A DNA stretch of 64,000 nt from Microcystis wesenbergii NRERC-220 (GTDB lineage: Bacteria; Cyanobacteriota; Cyanobacteriia; Cyanobacteriales; Microcystaceae). Positions 34,910-44,946 of the stretch are shown piece after piece (positions within the stretch are counted from its first letter, which is position 1; each line of letters opens with the position of its first letter). A program made the position numbers and the translations under genes. The stretch spans positions 3,670,001-3,734,000 of the forward strand of contig NZ_JAVSJA010000001.1 in NCBI RefSeq assembly GCF_032027425.1, read 5' to 3'. The notes beneath the pieces were generated by a model. That model worked only from the letters and a program-made list of their open reading frames with translations. It did no database searches and was not told the DNA's origin.

Positions 34910-35806
34910 TTAATCCACGGTGCGACGAATTTGAAGACAACACCATTCTTGACGTTTCCACAGGGCAGCCACTGTCCAGTCGTGGCGTTCTAAAATATCG
35001 TTAACTGTTTGTGCTTGGGTGACAAGGATGCCGCTTAAAATTCCCCAAGTGCTGGGTTTTGCCAGACGGGTGATTTCGGGCATTAAAGCGATAATTGTCT
35101 CGGCTAAAATATTACAAACAATGCCATCGACACCATCGGGAATTAATTCTAATAACTCCTCGACACTACCCCGATTAATAGCTAAATTTTCGGGGTTAAT
35201 TCGGTTGAGATAGCGATTACTGCGCGTCGCATTCACCGCCAGCGGATCTGTATCGACAGCATAAACTTTTTTGGCCCCCAATAAAATCGCTCCGATCGCC
35301 AGTATGCCAGAACCACAACCGATATCGGCGATAATTTTATTCTCTGGATTGCTACTTAAACGCATTTCTAGGGATTCTAGACATAATTGCGTGGTGGGAT
35401 GCGTTCCCGTGCCAAAAGCGGAACCGGGGTCAATTTTAATCACCAATCTCTGGTTATTTTCGGGGGGATTTAACCAAGCAGGACAGATCAAAAAGCGATC
35501 GCCGATCTCGCTAATTTGCCAATGTTGTTTCCAACTGCTGGCCCAGTCTTCCTCGTCCATTAACTGCCAATGGCTGACAGGTTCGGGAAAACCTAAAATC
35601 AAAGCATCCTGCTTTAACCAGAGGCTTAGTGCCTCTAAATCGGGCAATTGCGCTTTAATTTCTGGTATATAGGCCTTAATCTCTAAAGAGGATTGTTTTT
35701 TAGCAGTGGCCGTTCCCGAACAGCCAAAATTTTCCAGTCTCCAGAAAACCGTTTCTTCGAGACTAGGTTCGCACAAAACCGTAATTTCCCACCAACTATT
35801 AGACAT
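34910..35806 (-). CDS. prmA: Ribosomal protein L11 methyltransferase
   Basis: Trimethylates ribosomal protein L11 using SAM. The 298-residue protein has an N-terminal substrate domain ([20 protein letters not shown]) and a class I methyltransferase domain with [39 protein letters not shown] and [19 protein letters not shown]. Length and motifs are normal. Repeat DNA flanks it on both sides, so its promoter is in a spacer of heptamer-type repeats. Confidence 0.93.
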   Translation of the reverse strand: MSNSWWEITVLCEPSLEETVFWRLENFGCSGTATAKKQSSLEIKAYIPEIKAQLPDLEALSLWLKQDALILGFPEPVSHWQLMDEEDWASSWKQHWQISEIGDRFLICPAWLNPPENNQRLVIKIDPGSAFGTGTHPTTQLCLESLEMRLSSNPENKIIADIGCGSGILAIGAILLGAKKVYAVDTDPLAVNATRSNRYLNRINPENLAINRGSVEELLELIPDGVDGIVCNILAETIIALMPEITRLAKPSTWGILSGILVTQAQTVNDILERHDWTVAALWKRQEWCCLQIRRTVD

Positions 35807-35814
35807 ATATCAGT

Positions 35815-36060
35815 TATCAGTGATTAGGGATCAGTTATCAGATTTGGGTTTTCAGTCAACAGTATTAAGTGGCAAGTGCGGAGCTTTCTTTTCACTGATT
35901 ACTGATTAAGCTAAGACGCATTTAAACCGCTTATTCTTAGATTAGCCCCCCTTGCCCCCCGACCCCCCCGATGTCGGTAGTAGGGTTGATTCATGAATCA
36001 ACCCTACCTTGAATCAACCCTAGGGGGGTGGGGGGTTGCCTCTTGCCTTCAGAAGCTGAT
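35815..36060. repeat. Mixed repeat spacer before prmA/serA
   Basis: Contains a further CAGTTATCAGT/ACTGATTACTG repeat (35815-35910), then C-rich CCCCCCGATGTCGG sequence, and an inverted copy of the GGGTTGATTCAT repeat at about 35981-36006. No gene was seen. The same GGGTTGATTCAT motif builds tandem arrays at 41274-41429 and 47563-47730. Confidence 0.55.
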
Positions 36061-36072
36061 AACTGATTTAAT

Positions 36073-37650
36073 CTAGAGTTTCACTGTGTAAGCATCACGG
36101 ATACCGGGGACTTTAGTAATTTCCGAGAGAAGACCTTCCGGTAGAGGATCATCGAGACTCAGGGCCATAACCGCATCACCGCGAATAATTTTGCGTCCTA
36201 CCTGCATACTGGCGATATTGACATTAAAACTGCCTAAAAGTGCGCCAATTTTGCCGATAATACCGGGCATATCCTGGTGAAGGGTAAATAACATATGATT
36301 ACTCGGTGGCACGTTAATTGGGAACTCATCGAGGTCAGTAATGCGGATTTCTCCGTTACTTAATAGCGCCCCAGTGACGGAATGGGTCCCCATGGAACCA
36401 TTAGCTTCCAAATGAATCGATCCCGAATAGTCGCGGGTGGAAGCATCCCGGGTTTCGATTACCCGGATACCCCGTTCCTTAGCTTCGATCGCCGCATTAA
36501 CATAGTTTACCCGTTCCCGGAGGGCTTGGGAAAGTAAACCCTTAATGGCCGCCACCACCAGAGGTTGACTGTCTTTAGTGGCCAATTCTCCCTGTAAACG
36601 GACATTTAACGAGTCACAGCGACCTCCTGCCAACTGACTGACGAGATTACCCATAGTTTCCGCTAATTGCAGGTAAGGGCGCAGTTTTTCCATAACATCG
36701 GGAGTTAGTCCGGGGATATTAACGGCTGAACGCGCTGGCAAACCGAGGAGGACATCGCGAATTTGTTCGGCCACATCAATAGCCACACCAACCTGTGCTT
36801 CCGTAGTCGATGCGCCTAGGTGGGGAGTGAGGATGACGTTAGATAATTCTCTTAATCTAGATTCGCCTAAAGGTTCCTGTTCAAATACATCCAAGGCTGC
36901 CCCGGCGATTCTACCGGATTCCAGGGCTTCAATTAAAGCCAACTCGTCGATAATGCCGCCTCTGGAACAGTTAATGATGCGAACCGTGGGTTTCATCTTA
37001 GCGATGGTTTCCCGACCGATGAGATGCTGGGTTTCGGGAGTTTTCGGGACGTGGAGAGTGATAAAATCGGACTCAGCAAAGAGTAATTCCAGATCTACCA
37101 AGGTGCAACCGAGTTGATCGGCGCGTTCTTTGGAAATAAAGGGATCGTAGGCGAGAATTTTCATGCCGAGGGATCTAGCAACGGTGGCGACGTGGGAACC
37201 AATTTTACCTAAACCGACGACTCCTAGGTTCTTTTTATAAACTTCTGTGCCGATAAAGCGATTTCTTTCCCATTTATTCGCTTTTACCGACTGATTGGCA
37301 TCGGGAATATGACGGGAGAGGGATAACATCATGGCCAAGGCGTGTTCGGCAGCGGCGATCGTGTTACCTTCGGGAGAGTTAACGACAATAATACCCTGAC
37401 GAGTGGCCGCGGGAACATCGATATTATCGACTCCTACCCCTGCGCGGCCGATAATTTGCAGTTTGCTGCCCGCTTCGACGATTTCCTTGGTGACGCGGGT
37501 ACTGGAACGGAGCATCAGCGCGTCGTATTCGGGGATAATTTGAATGATTTCCTCGGCGGATAGTCCTGTTTTCACGTCCACTTGGGCAACCTGTGACAGA
37601 ATTTCTACTCCTACCGGATCGATCGAATCGGATACCAGAACTTTGGCCAT
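36073..37650 (-). CDS. serA: D-3-phosphoglycerate dehydrogenase
   Basis: First step of phosphoserine biosynthesis, oxidising 3-phosphoglycerate to 3-phosphohydroxypyruvate with NAD+. The 525-residue long form has NAD-binding LGVVGLGKIGSHVA, INCSRGGIIDELALIEAL, LTPHLGASTTEAQVGVA, an ASB-type intervening domain and a C-terminal ACT domain (MPGIIGKIGALLGSFNVNIA). Serine feedback through the ACT domain is possible but not shown. It is preceded by a long repeat-rich spacer. Confidence 0.95.
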   Translation of the reverse strand: MAKVLVSDSIDPVGVEILSQVAQVDVKTGLSAEEIIQIIPEYDALMLRSSTRVTKEIVEAGSKLQIIGRAGVGVDNIDVPAATRQGIIVVNSPEGNTIAAAEHALAMMLSLSRHIPDANQSVKANKWERNRFIGTEVYKKNLGVVGLGKIGSHVATVARSLGMKILAYDPFISKERADQLGCTLVDLELLFAESDFITLHVPKTPETQHLIGRETIAKMKPTVRIINCSRGGIIDELALIEALESGRIAGAALDVFEQEPLGESRLRELSNVILTPHLGASTTEAQVGVAIDVAEQIRDVLLGLPARSAVNIPGLTPDVMEKLRPYLQLAETMGNLVSQLAGGRCDSLNVRLQGELATKDSQPLVVAAIKGLLSQALRERVNYVNAAIEAKERGIRVIETRDASTRDYSGSIHLEANGSMGTHSVTGALLSNGEIRITDLDEFPINVPPSNHMLFTLHQDMPGIIGKIGALLGSFNVNIASMQVGRKIIRGDAVMALSLDDPLPEGLLSEITKVPGIRDAYTVKL

Positions 37651-38030
37651 AATCTTTATAACGTGCTTTTTTCAGTCTACGGGCAAATGCTTGACCAATA
37701 TTCGGGTCTAGCCGCAATAGCCTATTTTAGAAGCAAAGGGTGCAGTCTATGGCAAAATTAGCGAAAAGATTTTAGGTTGTCCTTCTCTTTGTCGTCCATG
37801 GTGTTGATGTCAGCCTCTTGCCGTTGTCACTGAGATAAGTAGTCGTGCAAAATAAATTTCCTAGTGAAGATAGGCAAGAGGCAAGAGGCAAGAGGCAAAA
37901 GCTTTATCGAAATGTGTAATTAATTTTGCTTAGGTACTTATGGCTAATTTAATCACGGTGGCGATCGAGTTTTCTGCTTCTTTTTCTAAGGCTTTTTCTA
38001 GGGCTGTCATTGCTTCTGTTTGAAAATTTC
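37651..38030. other. Spacer with short heptamer array and a gene fragment
   Basis: Contains an AGGCAAG array at about 37871-37901. On the minus strand at 37930-38030 a short frame reads NFQTEAMTALEKALEKEAEN and then SIATVIKLAIST before a TAA. It abuts the MITE-like element and looks like the 3' end of a gene whose 5' part is gone. The identity of the fragment is unknown. Confidence 0.35.
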
Positions 38031-38208
38031 TAAGTAGCTGATTATAATTAAATTAAAAATGGATTTTAGGTTCGATCCCCCCCGCCCCCCTTGATAAGGG
38101 GGGTGCCGATAGGCGGGGGGATCCCCCTTGATAAGGGGGGTGGCAATCCCTCCTTGATCCCCCCTTGATAAGGGGGGTTTCTGATAATTTTTAACGCCTA
38201 CCTACTTA
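38031..38208. repeat. MITE-like element with TAAGTAG terminal repeats (long copy)
   Basis: Starts TAAGTAGCTGATTATAATTA and ends CTACTTA. It contains two or three CCCCCCTTGATAAGGGGGG hairpins, and its right arm CTGATAATTTTTAACGCCTA matches the copies at 7871-7976 and 5519-5560. The longer middle suggests expansion of the hairpin module. Confidence 0.65.
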
Positions 38209-38240
38209 TGATGTTCACACAGTAAAGAAAAAGCCAAAAA

Positions 38241-38262
38241 CCTCCGTTAAGGATAACGGAGG
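38241..38262 (-). terminator. Rho-independent terminator of ilvB
   Basis: A 9-bp stem CCTCCGTTA/TAACGGAGG with a four-base loop lies 26 bases after the ilvB stop on the minus strand. It is followed in that direction by GTTTTTGGCTTTTTCTTT, a T-rich tail. Confidence 0.7.
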
Positions 38263-38288
38263 CTGGTTAATTAATTAACAATTTTCGG

Positions 38289-40142
38289 CTACAATTTCGC
38301 CCCACATTCAGGACAGAATTTGTTATTCCAACTGTTAACCGCGCCACAACTGGGACAATTGAGCATTTCACAACCCCCGGTGACAATTTTCGGTAAACCA
38401 ATCATACGCGCATTACTTTGACCGGGGGCGACCATGGGATAACAATTTTCGTCTCTAGTAACGATCGCATTGACCAAAACCGGACCATCATGGGCCAACA
38501 TTTCGGCAATTTTTGCGGCTAATTCCTCTCGATGGCGAATAGTAATCCCTTTAATGCCGTAAGCTTGGGCTAACAGTTCCACATCCGGCATTCCCACTTC
38601 CATATTGGAATTAGAATAACGTTCCCCATAGAAAGCTTCTTGCCATTGACGTACCATACCCTGCCAACCATTATTAATAATAATCGTCTTGGCATGAATA
38701 TTAAATTGGGTTAGGGTGCCTAATTCCTGTAGATTCATTTGGAAACTGGCATCACCACTAATACAAATGACCTCCTCATCGGCAATCGCCACCTTTGCCC
38801 CCATCGCAGCGGGTAAACCGAAACCCATCGTCCCCAATCCCGCGCTAGAAATCCAACGTCGGGGTCCATTTTTGAGGAATTGGGCCGCCCACATCTGATG
38901 CTGGCCCACATCGGTGGTGTAGTAGGCGTGGGGTGCTTGACGGCCCACCTCAACGATCACTTCTTGGGGGGAAAGTCTGCCTTCCGGTCGAGGTACTTGC
39001 AGGGGATAATCTTGGCGCCAGCGATCGATCTGGGCTAACCAAGCTTGGGTGCGATCGCAATTAGTGGGATAATCAAATTCTCTGGCTTTTTGGAGTATTT
39101 GTTCTAAAACTACCCGTACATCCCCGACAATCGGCACGTCAGGGGCGCGATTTTTGCCCACTTCGGCGGGGTCGATGTCCACATGGATTACCTTAGCTTT
39201 CGAGGCGAATTCGTCCAATTTCCCCGTTACTCGGTCATCAAAACGAGCGCCGACGGCAATTAATAAATCACACTCGGTCACGGCAAAATTAGCGTAGGCG
39301 GTGCCGTGCATTCCTAACATTCCCACCGAGAGGGGATGATGTTCATCAAAAGCACCGATACCCATTAAGGTGGTGGTGACGGGTAACTGAAAACGCTCGG
39401 CAAACTCGGCAATTTGGGCGTGGGCATTCGCTGCGATCGCACCCCCGCCAACGTACAGTAAAGGTTTTTCGGCGGTTTCCAAGAGGTGTAAAGCGGCCTC
39501 GATTTGACGGCGATTGCCCTTAACCGTGGGACGATAGCCGCTTAGTTTCACATCTCCCGGTTCGACGGGGATATAATCGCAGGGTTCTAAACCGACATCT
39601 TTGGGAATATCGACTAAAACCGGCCCCGGTCGTCCTGTACTGGCGATATGGAAGGCTTCAGCGACGATTCTCGCTACTTCCCGGGCGTTTCTAGCCACAT
39701 AGGAATGTTTAACAATCGGGAGAGTAATACCATAAATATCGGTTTCTTGGAAAGCATCGGAACCGATGGCCGCCCGGCTCACCTGACCGGTGATAATCAC
39801 CATCGGGATGGAGTCCATGTGTGCGTTAGCGATGCCTGTCACCAAATTGGTCGCCCCGGGGCCGGAAGTACCGAAACAGACCCCCACTTTGCCGGTGGCC
39901 CTAGCGTAGGCATCGGCGGCATGGGCGGCCGCTTGTTCGTGGCGCACTAAAATATGTTGTAATTCTCCCCGCTCTTCAAAGCGGTAGAGTTCGTCATAGA
40001 TGGGCAGGATCGCACCTCCGGGATAACCGAAGATGTGCTTAACGCCATGACGTTTGAGACTGTCCATCAAGGCATAAGCCCCAGAACAACGCTGGGGAAC
40101 CGTTGTTAAAGAGTCATTGGGCTTGGGAAGTGATGAAACCAC
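38289..40142 (-). CDS. ilvB: Acetolactate synthase large subunit with C-terminal zinc ribbon
   Basis: Thiamine-diphosphate enzyme that makes acetolactate or acetohydroxybutyrate for Val, Leu and Ile. The 617-residue protein has the catalytic Glu in [23 protein letters not shown]-binding [19 protein letters not shown], and the ThDP motif [15 protein letters not shown]. After the normal end ([11 protein letters not shown]) about 28 residues follow with [19 protein letters not shown], a two-CxxC zinc-ribbon-like tail. The tail is in frame and has no sign of a frameshift. The regulatory small subunit ilvN is not adjacent. Confidence 0.93.
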   Translation of the reverse strand: MVSSLPKPNDSLTTVPQRCSGAYALMDSLKRHGVKHIFGYPGGAILPIYDELYRFEERGELQHILVRHEQAAAHAADAYARATGKVGVCFGTSGPGATNLVTGIANAHMDSIPMVIITGQVSRAAIGSDAFQETDIYGITLPIVKHSYVARNAREVARIVAEAFHIASTGRPGPVLVDIPKDVGLEPCDYIPVEPGDVKLSGYRPTVKGNRRQIEAALHLLETAEKPLLYVGGGAIAANAHAQIAEFAERFQLPVTTTLMGIGAFDEHHPLSVGMLGMHGTAYANFAVTECDLLIAVGARFDDRVTGKLDEFASKAKVIHVDIDPAEVGKNRAPDVPIVGDVRVVLEQILQKAREFDYPTNCDRTQAWLAQIDRWRQDYPLQVPRPEGRLSPQEVIVEVGRQAPHAYYTTDVGQHQMWAAQFLKNGPRRWISSAGLGTMGFGLPAAMGAKVAIADEEVICISGDASFQMNLQELGTLTQFNIHAKTIIINNGWQGMVRQWQEAFYGERYSNSNMEVGMPDVELLAQAYGIKGITIRHREELAAKIAEMLAHDGPVLVNAIVTRDENCYPMVAPGQSNARMIGLPKIVTGGCEMLNCPSCGAVNSWNNKFCPECGAKL

Positions 40143-40310
40143 AGGGCAAACCGTCCAATTTCTAACTAGAGGGATAATTGCAATTCTGTTGCCTAGTATG
40201 CAACTTGAAAAATAGCAAAATTGATAACCTTATACTTTTAGTGTATTCCATCTCACCTTTTTGGCTGCAGTTTTTTTTCTTTTTGCATCTTACCTATGCA
40301 ATATCTGGGG

Positions 40311-40463
40311 AAGTGGGAAGTGGGGTGTGGGGTGTGGGGTGTGGGGTGTGGGGTGTGGGGAAGTGGGGAAGTGGGGTGTGGGGTGTGGGGTGTGGGGTGT
40401 GGGGAAGTGGGGAAGTGGGGAAGTGGGGAAGTGGGGAAGTGGGGAAGTGGGGAAGTGGGGATA
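40311..40463. repeat. Tandem arrays GGGTGTG (7-mer) and GGGGAAGT (8-mer)
   Basis: Two interleaved unit types: GGGTGTG blocks alternate with GGGGAAGT blocks, ending 40 bases before bioD. Translated frames here are low-complexity artefacts. The rest of 40143-40515 holds the probable ilvB promoter region but no gene. Confidence 0.8.
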
Positions 40464-40515
40464 AGATGATAAATATTGGTGATTTTACCTGATCTTGACT
40501 TGGCCCAGGAGTTTT

Positions 40516-41202
40516 ATGAATAGTCTTTTGATTGCGGCTACGGATACCGATGCGGGTAAAACCGTTGTCACCACTGGTTTAGTGGCTTATTGGCAAAAAT
40601 ACTATCCATCCAAGGCCTTGGGGCTGATGAAATTAATGCAAACGGGTCAAGGCGATCGAGAATGGTATGAGGGTTTATTTCAGGGTCAATTAGAAATGAT
40701 CACACCGCTGCAATATCAAGCACCCTTAGCGCCTCCTGTGGCTGCTGATTTGGAAGGTCGAGATATTCCTTTAGGGACAGTGTGGCAAGCTCTGCTGAAC
40801 CTACAAAAAAGCCAAGATTTAGTTTTAATTGAGGGTTTAGGGGGTTTAGGTTGTCCTGTCACCCACGAGCTAACTTTGGCGGATTTAGCGGCTCAATGGC
40901 GGTTAAAAACCCTTTTGGTGGTGCCAGTGAAATTGGGGGCGATTTCCCAAACGGTGGCTAATATTGCCCTAGCAGAGCAGAAAAAGGTCAATTTGGGCGG
41001 AATTATCCTTAATTGTCTCGAACCGCGCACGGAGACGGAAATAGAGCAGTTAACACCGATCGATTTAATTCAATCCTTGACTAATTGTCCGGTTTTAGGT
41101 GTTTTTCCCTTTATCGAAGATCGTCGGGATTTGGATAAATTGGCCTCGGTGGTAGCTAGTTGGCCAGAAATTAAGCTGTCAAGCATTGAAATTGCTTGTT
41201 GA
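40516..41202 (+). CDS. bioD: ATP-dependent dethiobiotin synthetase
   Basis: Forms the ureido ring of dethiobiotin from DAPA, CO2 and ATP. The P-loop is [30 protein letters not shown] and VNLGGIILN match the family. The start was set at ATG 40516, because AGGAG at 40507-40511 gives a ribosome-binding site with a four-base spacer; a TTG at 40495 would add seven residues not typical of BioD. About 228 residues long. No other biotin gene adjoins. Confidence 0.92.
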
Positions 41203-41273
41203 GATGAGGCAAAAGGCACAAGGCAAAAGGCAAAGCTGATTCCCAGCATCTTTCAATTTGACAACACCCATTG

Positions 41274-41429
41274 TAGGGCTAATTCATGAATTAGCCCTAC
41301 AGGACATCGGGGGGGTAAGGGTAGGGTTAATTCATAGTAGGGTTGATTCATAGTAGGGTTGATTCATCGTAGGGTTAATTCATAGTAGGGTTGATTCATG
41401 AATCAACCCTACAGGACATCGGGGGGGTA
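41274..41429. repeat. GGGTTGATTCAT repeat cluster with inverted end
   Basis: Several units of a 16-base motif (TAGGGTTGATTCATAG) with GGGCTAATTCAT and GGGTTAATTCAT variants, ending in an inverted unit ATGAATCAACCC. It is flanked by ACAGGACATCGGGGGGG on both sides of the cluster, so the cluster has itself been duplicated. Confidence 0.7.
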
Positions 41430-41439
41430 AGGGAATAAA

Positions 41440-44400
41440 TTAGGGGAAGTCCAGATATTCTTGTTCTGTTAGGGCAAATTCTGGATCAATGATTTTTACC
41501 TCATTATAGGTGAGTTGATAGAGTTTGTAAACTAAGTGATCAATCTGCTTTTCTAATTCGCTTGTGTCAGCGTTAGGATCGTCTTTTTTTAGCATCAAGA
41601 CATTTTTTCACAAGTTTTTCTATTGCTGTACGTTGTGATTCAGTTGCATTAATAATAGGAATTTGTGAGACATATTGAGCGATAAACCTCAAAAAACCCC
41701 CACGAATTTGAGGACTAATTGAATTATAAACCCAAAAAATTAATTGACTATTAAGCATCCCTAAAATCCATAATTCTTTTGTTGGCAACAAGTATAAAGT
41801 ATTACTTAAGTGTAAATTATCTAAGTCATAGCTAAATTCTGCTTTTTGAGCGATATCTGGATAAATAATTTTAGGTTGTTCAAATTCTTGCCAGTAAATG
41901 CAAGACCGGAGTTCCCAAAAAAAGCGACCTTGATCACATCTTTTTATTAGTGATTTCCTAAATTGAGAAAAATGCTTGTAAATTGCAGGATAGGTTTCAT
42001 CGAAAATTTTCTCAGCTTCTTGTTCGCTTAACTTAGACCAAGGATGTTCTTTATTTTCAGAGGATTCTATTTTAATTAAATACTGCTCTGCAAAATCAAC
42101 ACACCATCTTTTAACATCACGACCGCGCAGAAAAGGTTTAATCACTTCAGCAGAGGAAGGATGCTCATTAATTAATCTGTCACGGGTTGCGCGATCAATT
42201 ACAAAAGCTTCATTAAATCCTGTCTTAATTCCATAGTAAAATCTACCTTCCACATATTCACCCAAAGGCTGACCCGCATTACGCAACTTAGCTAATAAAT
42301 CCAAAATTTGCGAAGACTCTAAACGCCAACCATCAGGCTTTAAATTTTCTTGAGCAATTATTAACCCATCTTGCTCTAATACCGTTGCAAACTGTGCAAT
42401 ATCTTGTTTTTTCGTTTCATCCCAGGATAAAGCTTGTAATTGATTATTTTCAGATTTATTTTTGCTTAAAGTGATAATACTTGGATAAGCTATCGCCTCT
42501 TCAAAAACAGGGAAATCACCAAAATCAATTAAATTGTAAATTGTGGTTGAATCTCCCAGAAGTTGACGCAACTTTTCACCATAACCTGCGCGAAAATATT
42601 TATTAGAGGAAATATAAGTTAAATGACCTTTAGGCTTTAACAGGTTTAAACCCAACTCATAAAAATAAACAAACAAATCAGCAACACCCGTATAACATTG
42701 ATAAGATTCTTGTAAAGTTGGTTTTAATTCCTTAATTTCTTCCTGACGAATATAAGGAGGATTCCCAATGACAACATCAAACCCGACAAAATCCCCGTTA
42801 TCATTCAACACTTCAGGAAACTCAAACCGCCATTCTAAAGCATTATTATACAGCTTACCGCTTTCAATATCTGCAATTTCAGCAGTTAGCTTATCAATCT
42901 CATTATTTAACTTAGTTACTTTTTTCTCCCGCGCTTTTTGCTCCGTCTTAGTCTCCTCAAACAATAAACCCTGATTTTCCAGATTATAAAGTTCCCCTTG
43001 TAATTGACGTAACTTCACTTTCTTAGGATCACTAATTAATAAATTAGCACTAAACCCAGCCTTAATCTTAGCAATCAGCGTTTCCATCTCCCGCTTTTGT
43101 TCCTTATTTTCCGCATTGCGATAAGTCTGTACCGCATTGCGATATTCCTCAATACTAAACTTCTGCTTCTGTAAAACCTGTTTAACATCCACATCCAAAG
43201 CAAAGCGACTAATCAAAGAATTACCACACTTGATATTAATATCAATATTTGGCAAAGTTTCTAAATTGCCATCCTCGCGATAATAAGCATTTTTTAAAAG
43301 CTCAATCCATAACCGCAACTGACAAATCGTCACCGAATTAGGATTAATATCCACCCCAAATAAACACCCTTCAATAATCGTCTGTTTCTCATGAAATAAG
43401 GCTTGCTGTACCCGTTGCTTTTCTTTATTATTCGGATGATAAGCAAATAAAGTCCCCTCATCATCGTAAACCAATAACTTATCGTTTCGTACCTCTACCC
43501 GATAATCTTTTAGCGACTTACCCGAACTATCTAATAAAACCCGTAACTCACTCTTAATCGCAATTATCTCATTCAAAGCGGAAACCAAAAAATGTCCCGA
43601 ACCCACCGCCGGATCGCAAATCTTCAGGCTATTAATAATAACATTTGCCTCTCTTTTATCCTCAATTCGTTCATATAAATTATCCAAACTTTGACAATTC
43701 CAGCCTTTTACTTCATTAAACTTCTGCACGATCGCTCTTCGTATCGTTTCCCGACACATATACATGGTAATAAAACTCGGCGTATAAAAAGAACCGTCCT
43801 TATAACCATTAATCTTTTCAAAAATTAACCCCAACACCGAAGCATTAATTAACTTTTCGCTATCTTCTTGAGGATTTTCTAACTCATCTCGATCGAATTT
43901 ATAAGCATCCAAAAACTCAAACAAATAAGCCAACGCATTTAACTCACCTACTCGCTTATTACCCTGATTATCTTTTAGCACCGTACCTGCAAAAATGGGT
44001 AAAGTTCGCTCCCGCAAATTGCCAATAAAAATCGTTTGGTCTTCCGTCTCCGTTGGTAGAAATAGCGAACTATTTAAATAAGGTACATGAGCAAAAATCG
44101 TTTTAACCTTAGCCTCGCGCTTATTTTTCTCCTTGGCTAACACATCAAAAAATAAACTATCGAGATCACTATAACTGGGAACTTTCGCCAAATTGAGAAA
44201 AGCAAAATCTCGATCGCCTTGATGATATTTAATTAATTGCGCTTCCAATAGTTTGAGAAATAAAACCCGATTAATCCAATTAATTGATAACCGCAACGCC
44301 ACATTATAAAGCCGTTCCTCATCCGTAGTTCCAAACTCTTCAGTTAATTTTGAAGTCTTATCTAGACTATCCAACCGACTAATCGCATTTTCAATCAGGG

Positions 44401-44937
44401 AACCATCACAGCGATCGCCTTCTTTCATTCGTCCGATTAACTTCTTCCCTTTTTCCTTAATTTCCGTCAAACCGATAATATACAAAAGCTCATTATAAAA
44501 AGGCTTATTTAAAGTATTGCTATCATTAACAAAAGGTAACTTAAGTAAATGTTCTGGCGAAAGAATCTTGTAAATATCAAGCAAATCTAAATTTTCCAGA
44601 TCTCGCAGATCAAAATGGGTAAATTTAATTTGCTCAATAACTTTAGTGATCGCTGGTTCGGCAATTTGTTGATAGAAAAAATCCGTTTTCGTACTACTCA
44701 GTCTCCCGGCTTCAAAATCGCAAAACTGGTTAACTAGAGCCTTATTAGCAAAAAACAACTCCTCAAAAATCTTCGCATCGAAAATAAACCACTCATAAAT
44801 ATTTGTCACGATCAAGTGTTTAATCTCAAGATTTTTATCCGTCACCCTTTCGCGGAGAAAATATAAAACTAACTGCTGAAAAGCCTTAGTATTGAGATTA
44901 TCCAGTCTTGGCATTTCTGCATTTATTGTCCGAGTAG
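41440..44937 (-). pseudogene. Type IIG restriction-modification enzyme, C-terminal part (methyltransferase and specificity)
   Basis: This is the 3' section of one Eco57I-type fused restriction and modification gene. The main frame (from ATG 44914 to a stop at 41573) has 1113 residues: SAM motif DPAVGSGHF at 434-442, catalytic NPPY at 718-721 in VVIGNPPYIRQEE, then a target-recognition half with GIKTGFNEAFVIDR and IKPFLRGRDVKRW. At 41584-41590 a run of seven T on the plus strand (A7 in the gene) shifts the frame; removing one base continues DDPNADTSELEKQIDHLVYK and ends LDFP* at 41440. The 5' end was cut off by the IS at 44947. With both breaks the enzyme is probably inactive, though the methyltransferase part may be translated. 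Confidence 0.8.
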
Positions 44938-44946
44938 GTTTCTTCG
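44938..44946. repeat. Target-site duplication, left copy (GTTTCTTCG)
   Basis: Nine bases directly flanking the IS, identical to 46264-46272. Removing the IS plus one copy restores an unbroken frame through FETKKPTRTINAEMPRLD. Confidence 0.85.

Noticed and set aside
38058-38190. Repeated CCCCCCTTGATAAGGGGGG units as a possible CRISPR array
   Set aside because: Units are palindromic, irregularly spaced and without unique spacers of constant length; they belong to the TAAGTAG MITE.
40178-40492. Plus-strand open frames with GVWGVG and GSGEVGKW repeats before bioD
   Set aside because: Low-complexity products of GGGTGTG and GGGGAAGT arrays, without start signals or domain features.
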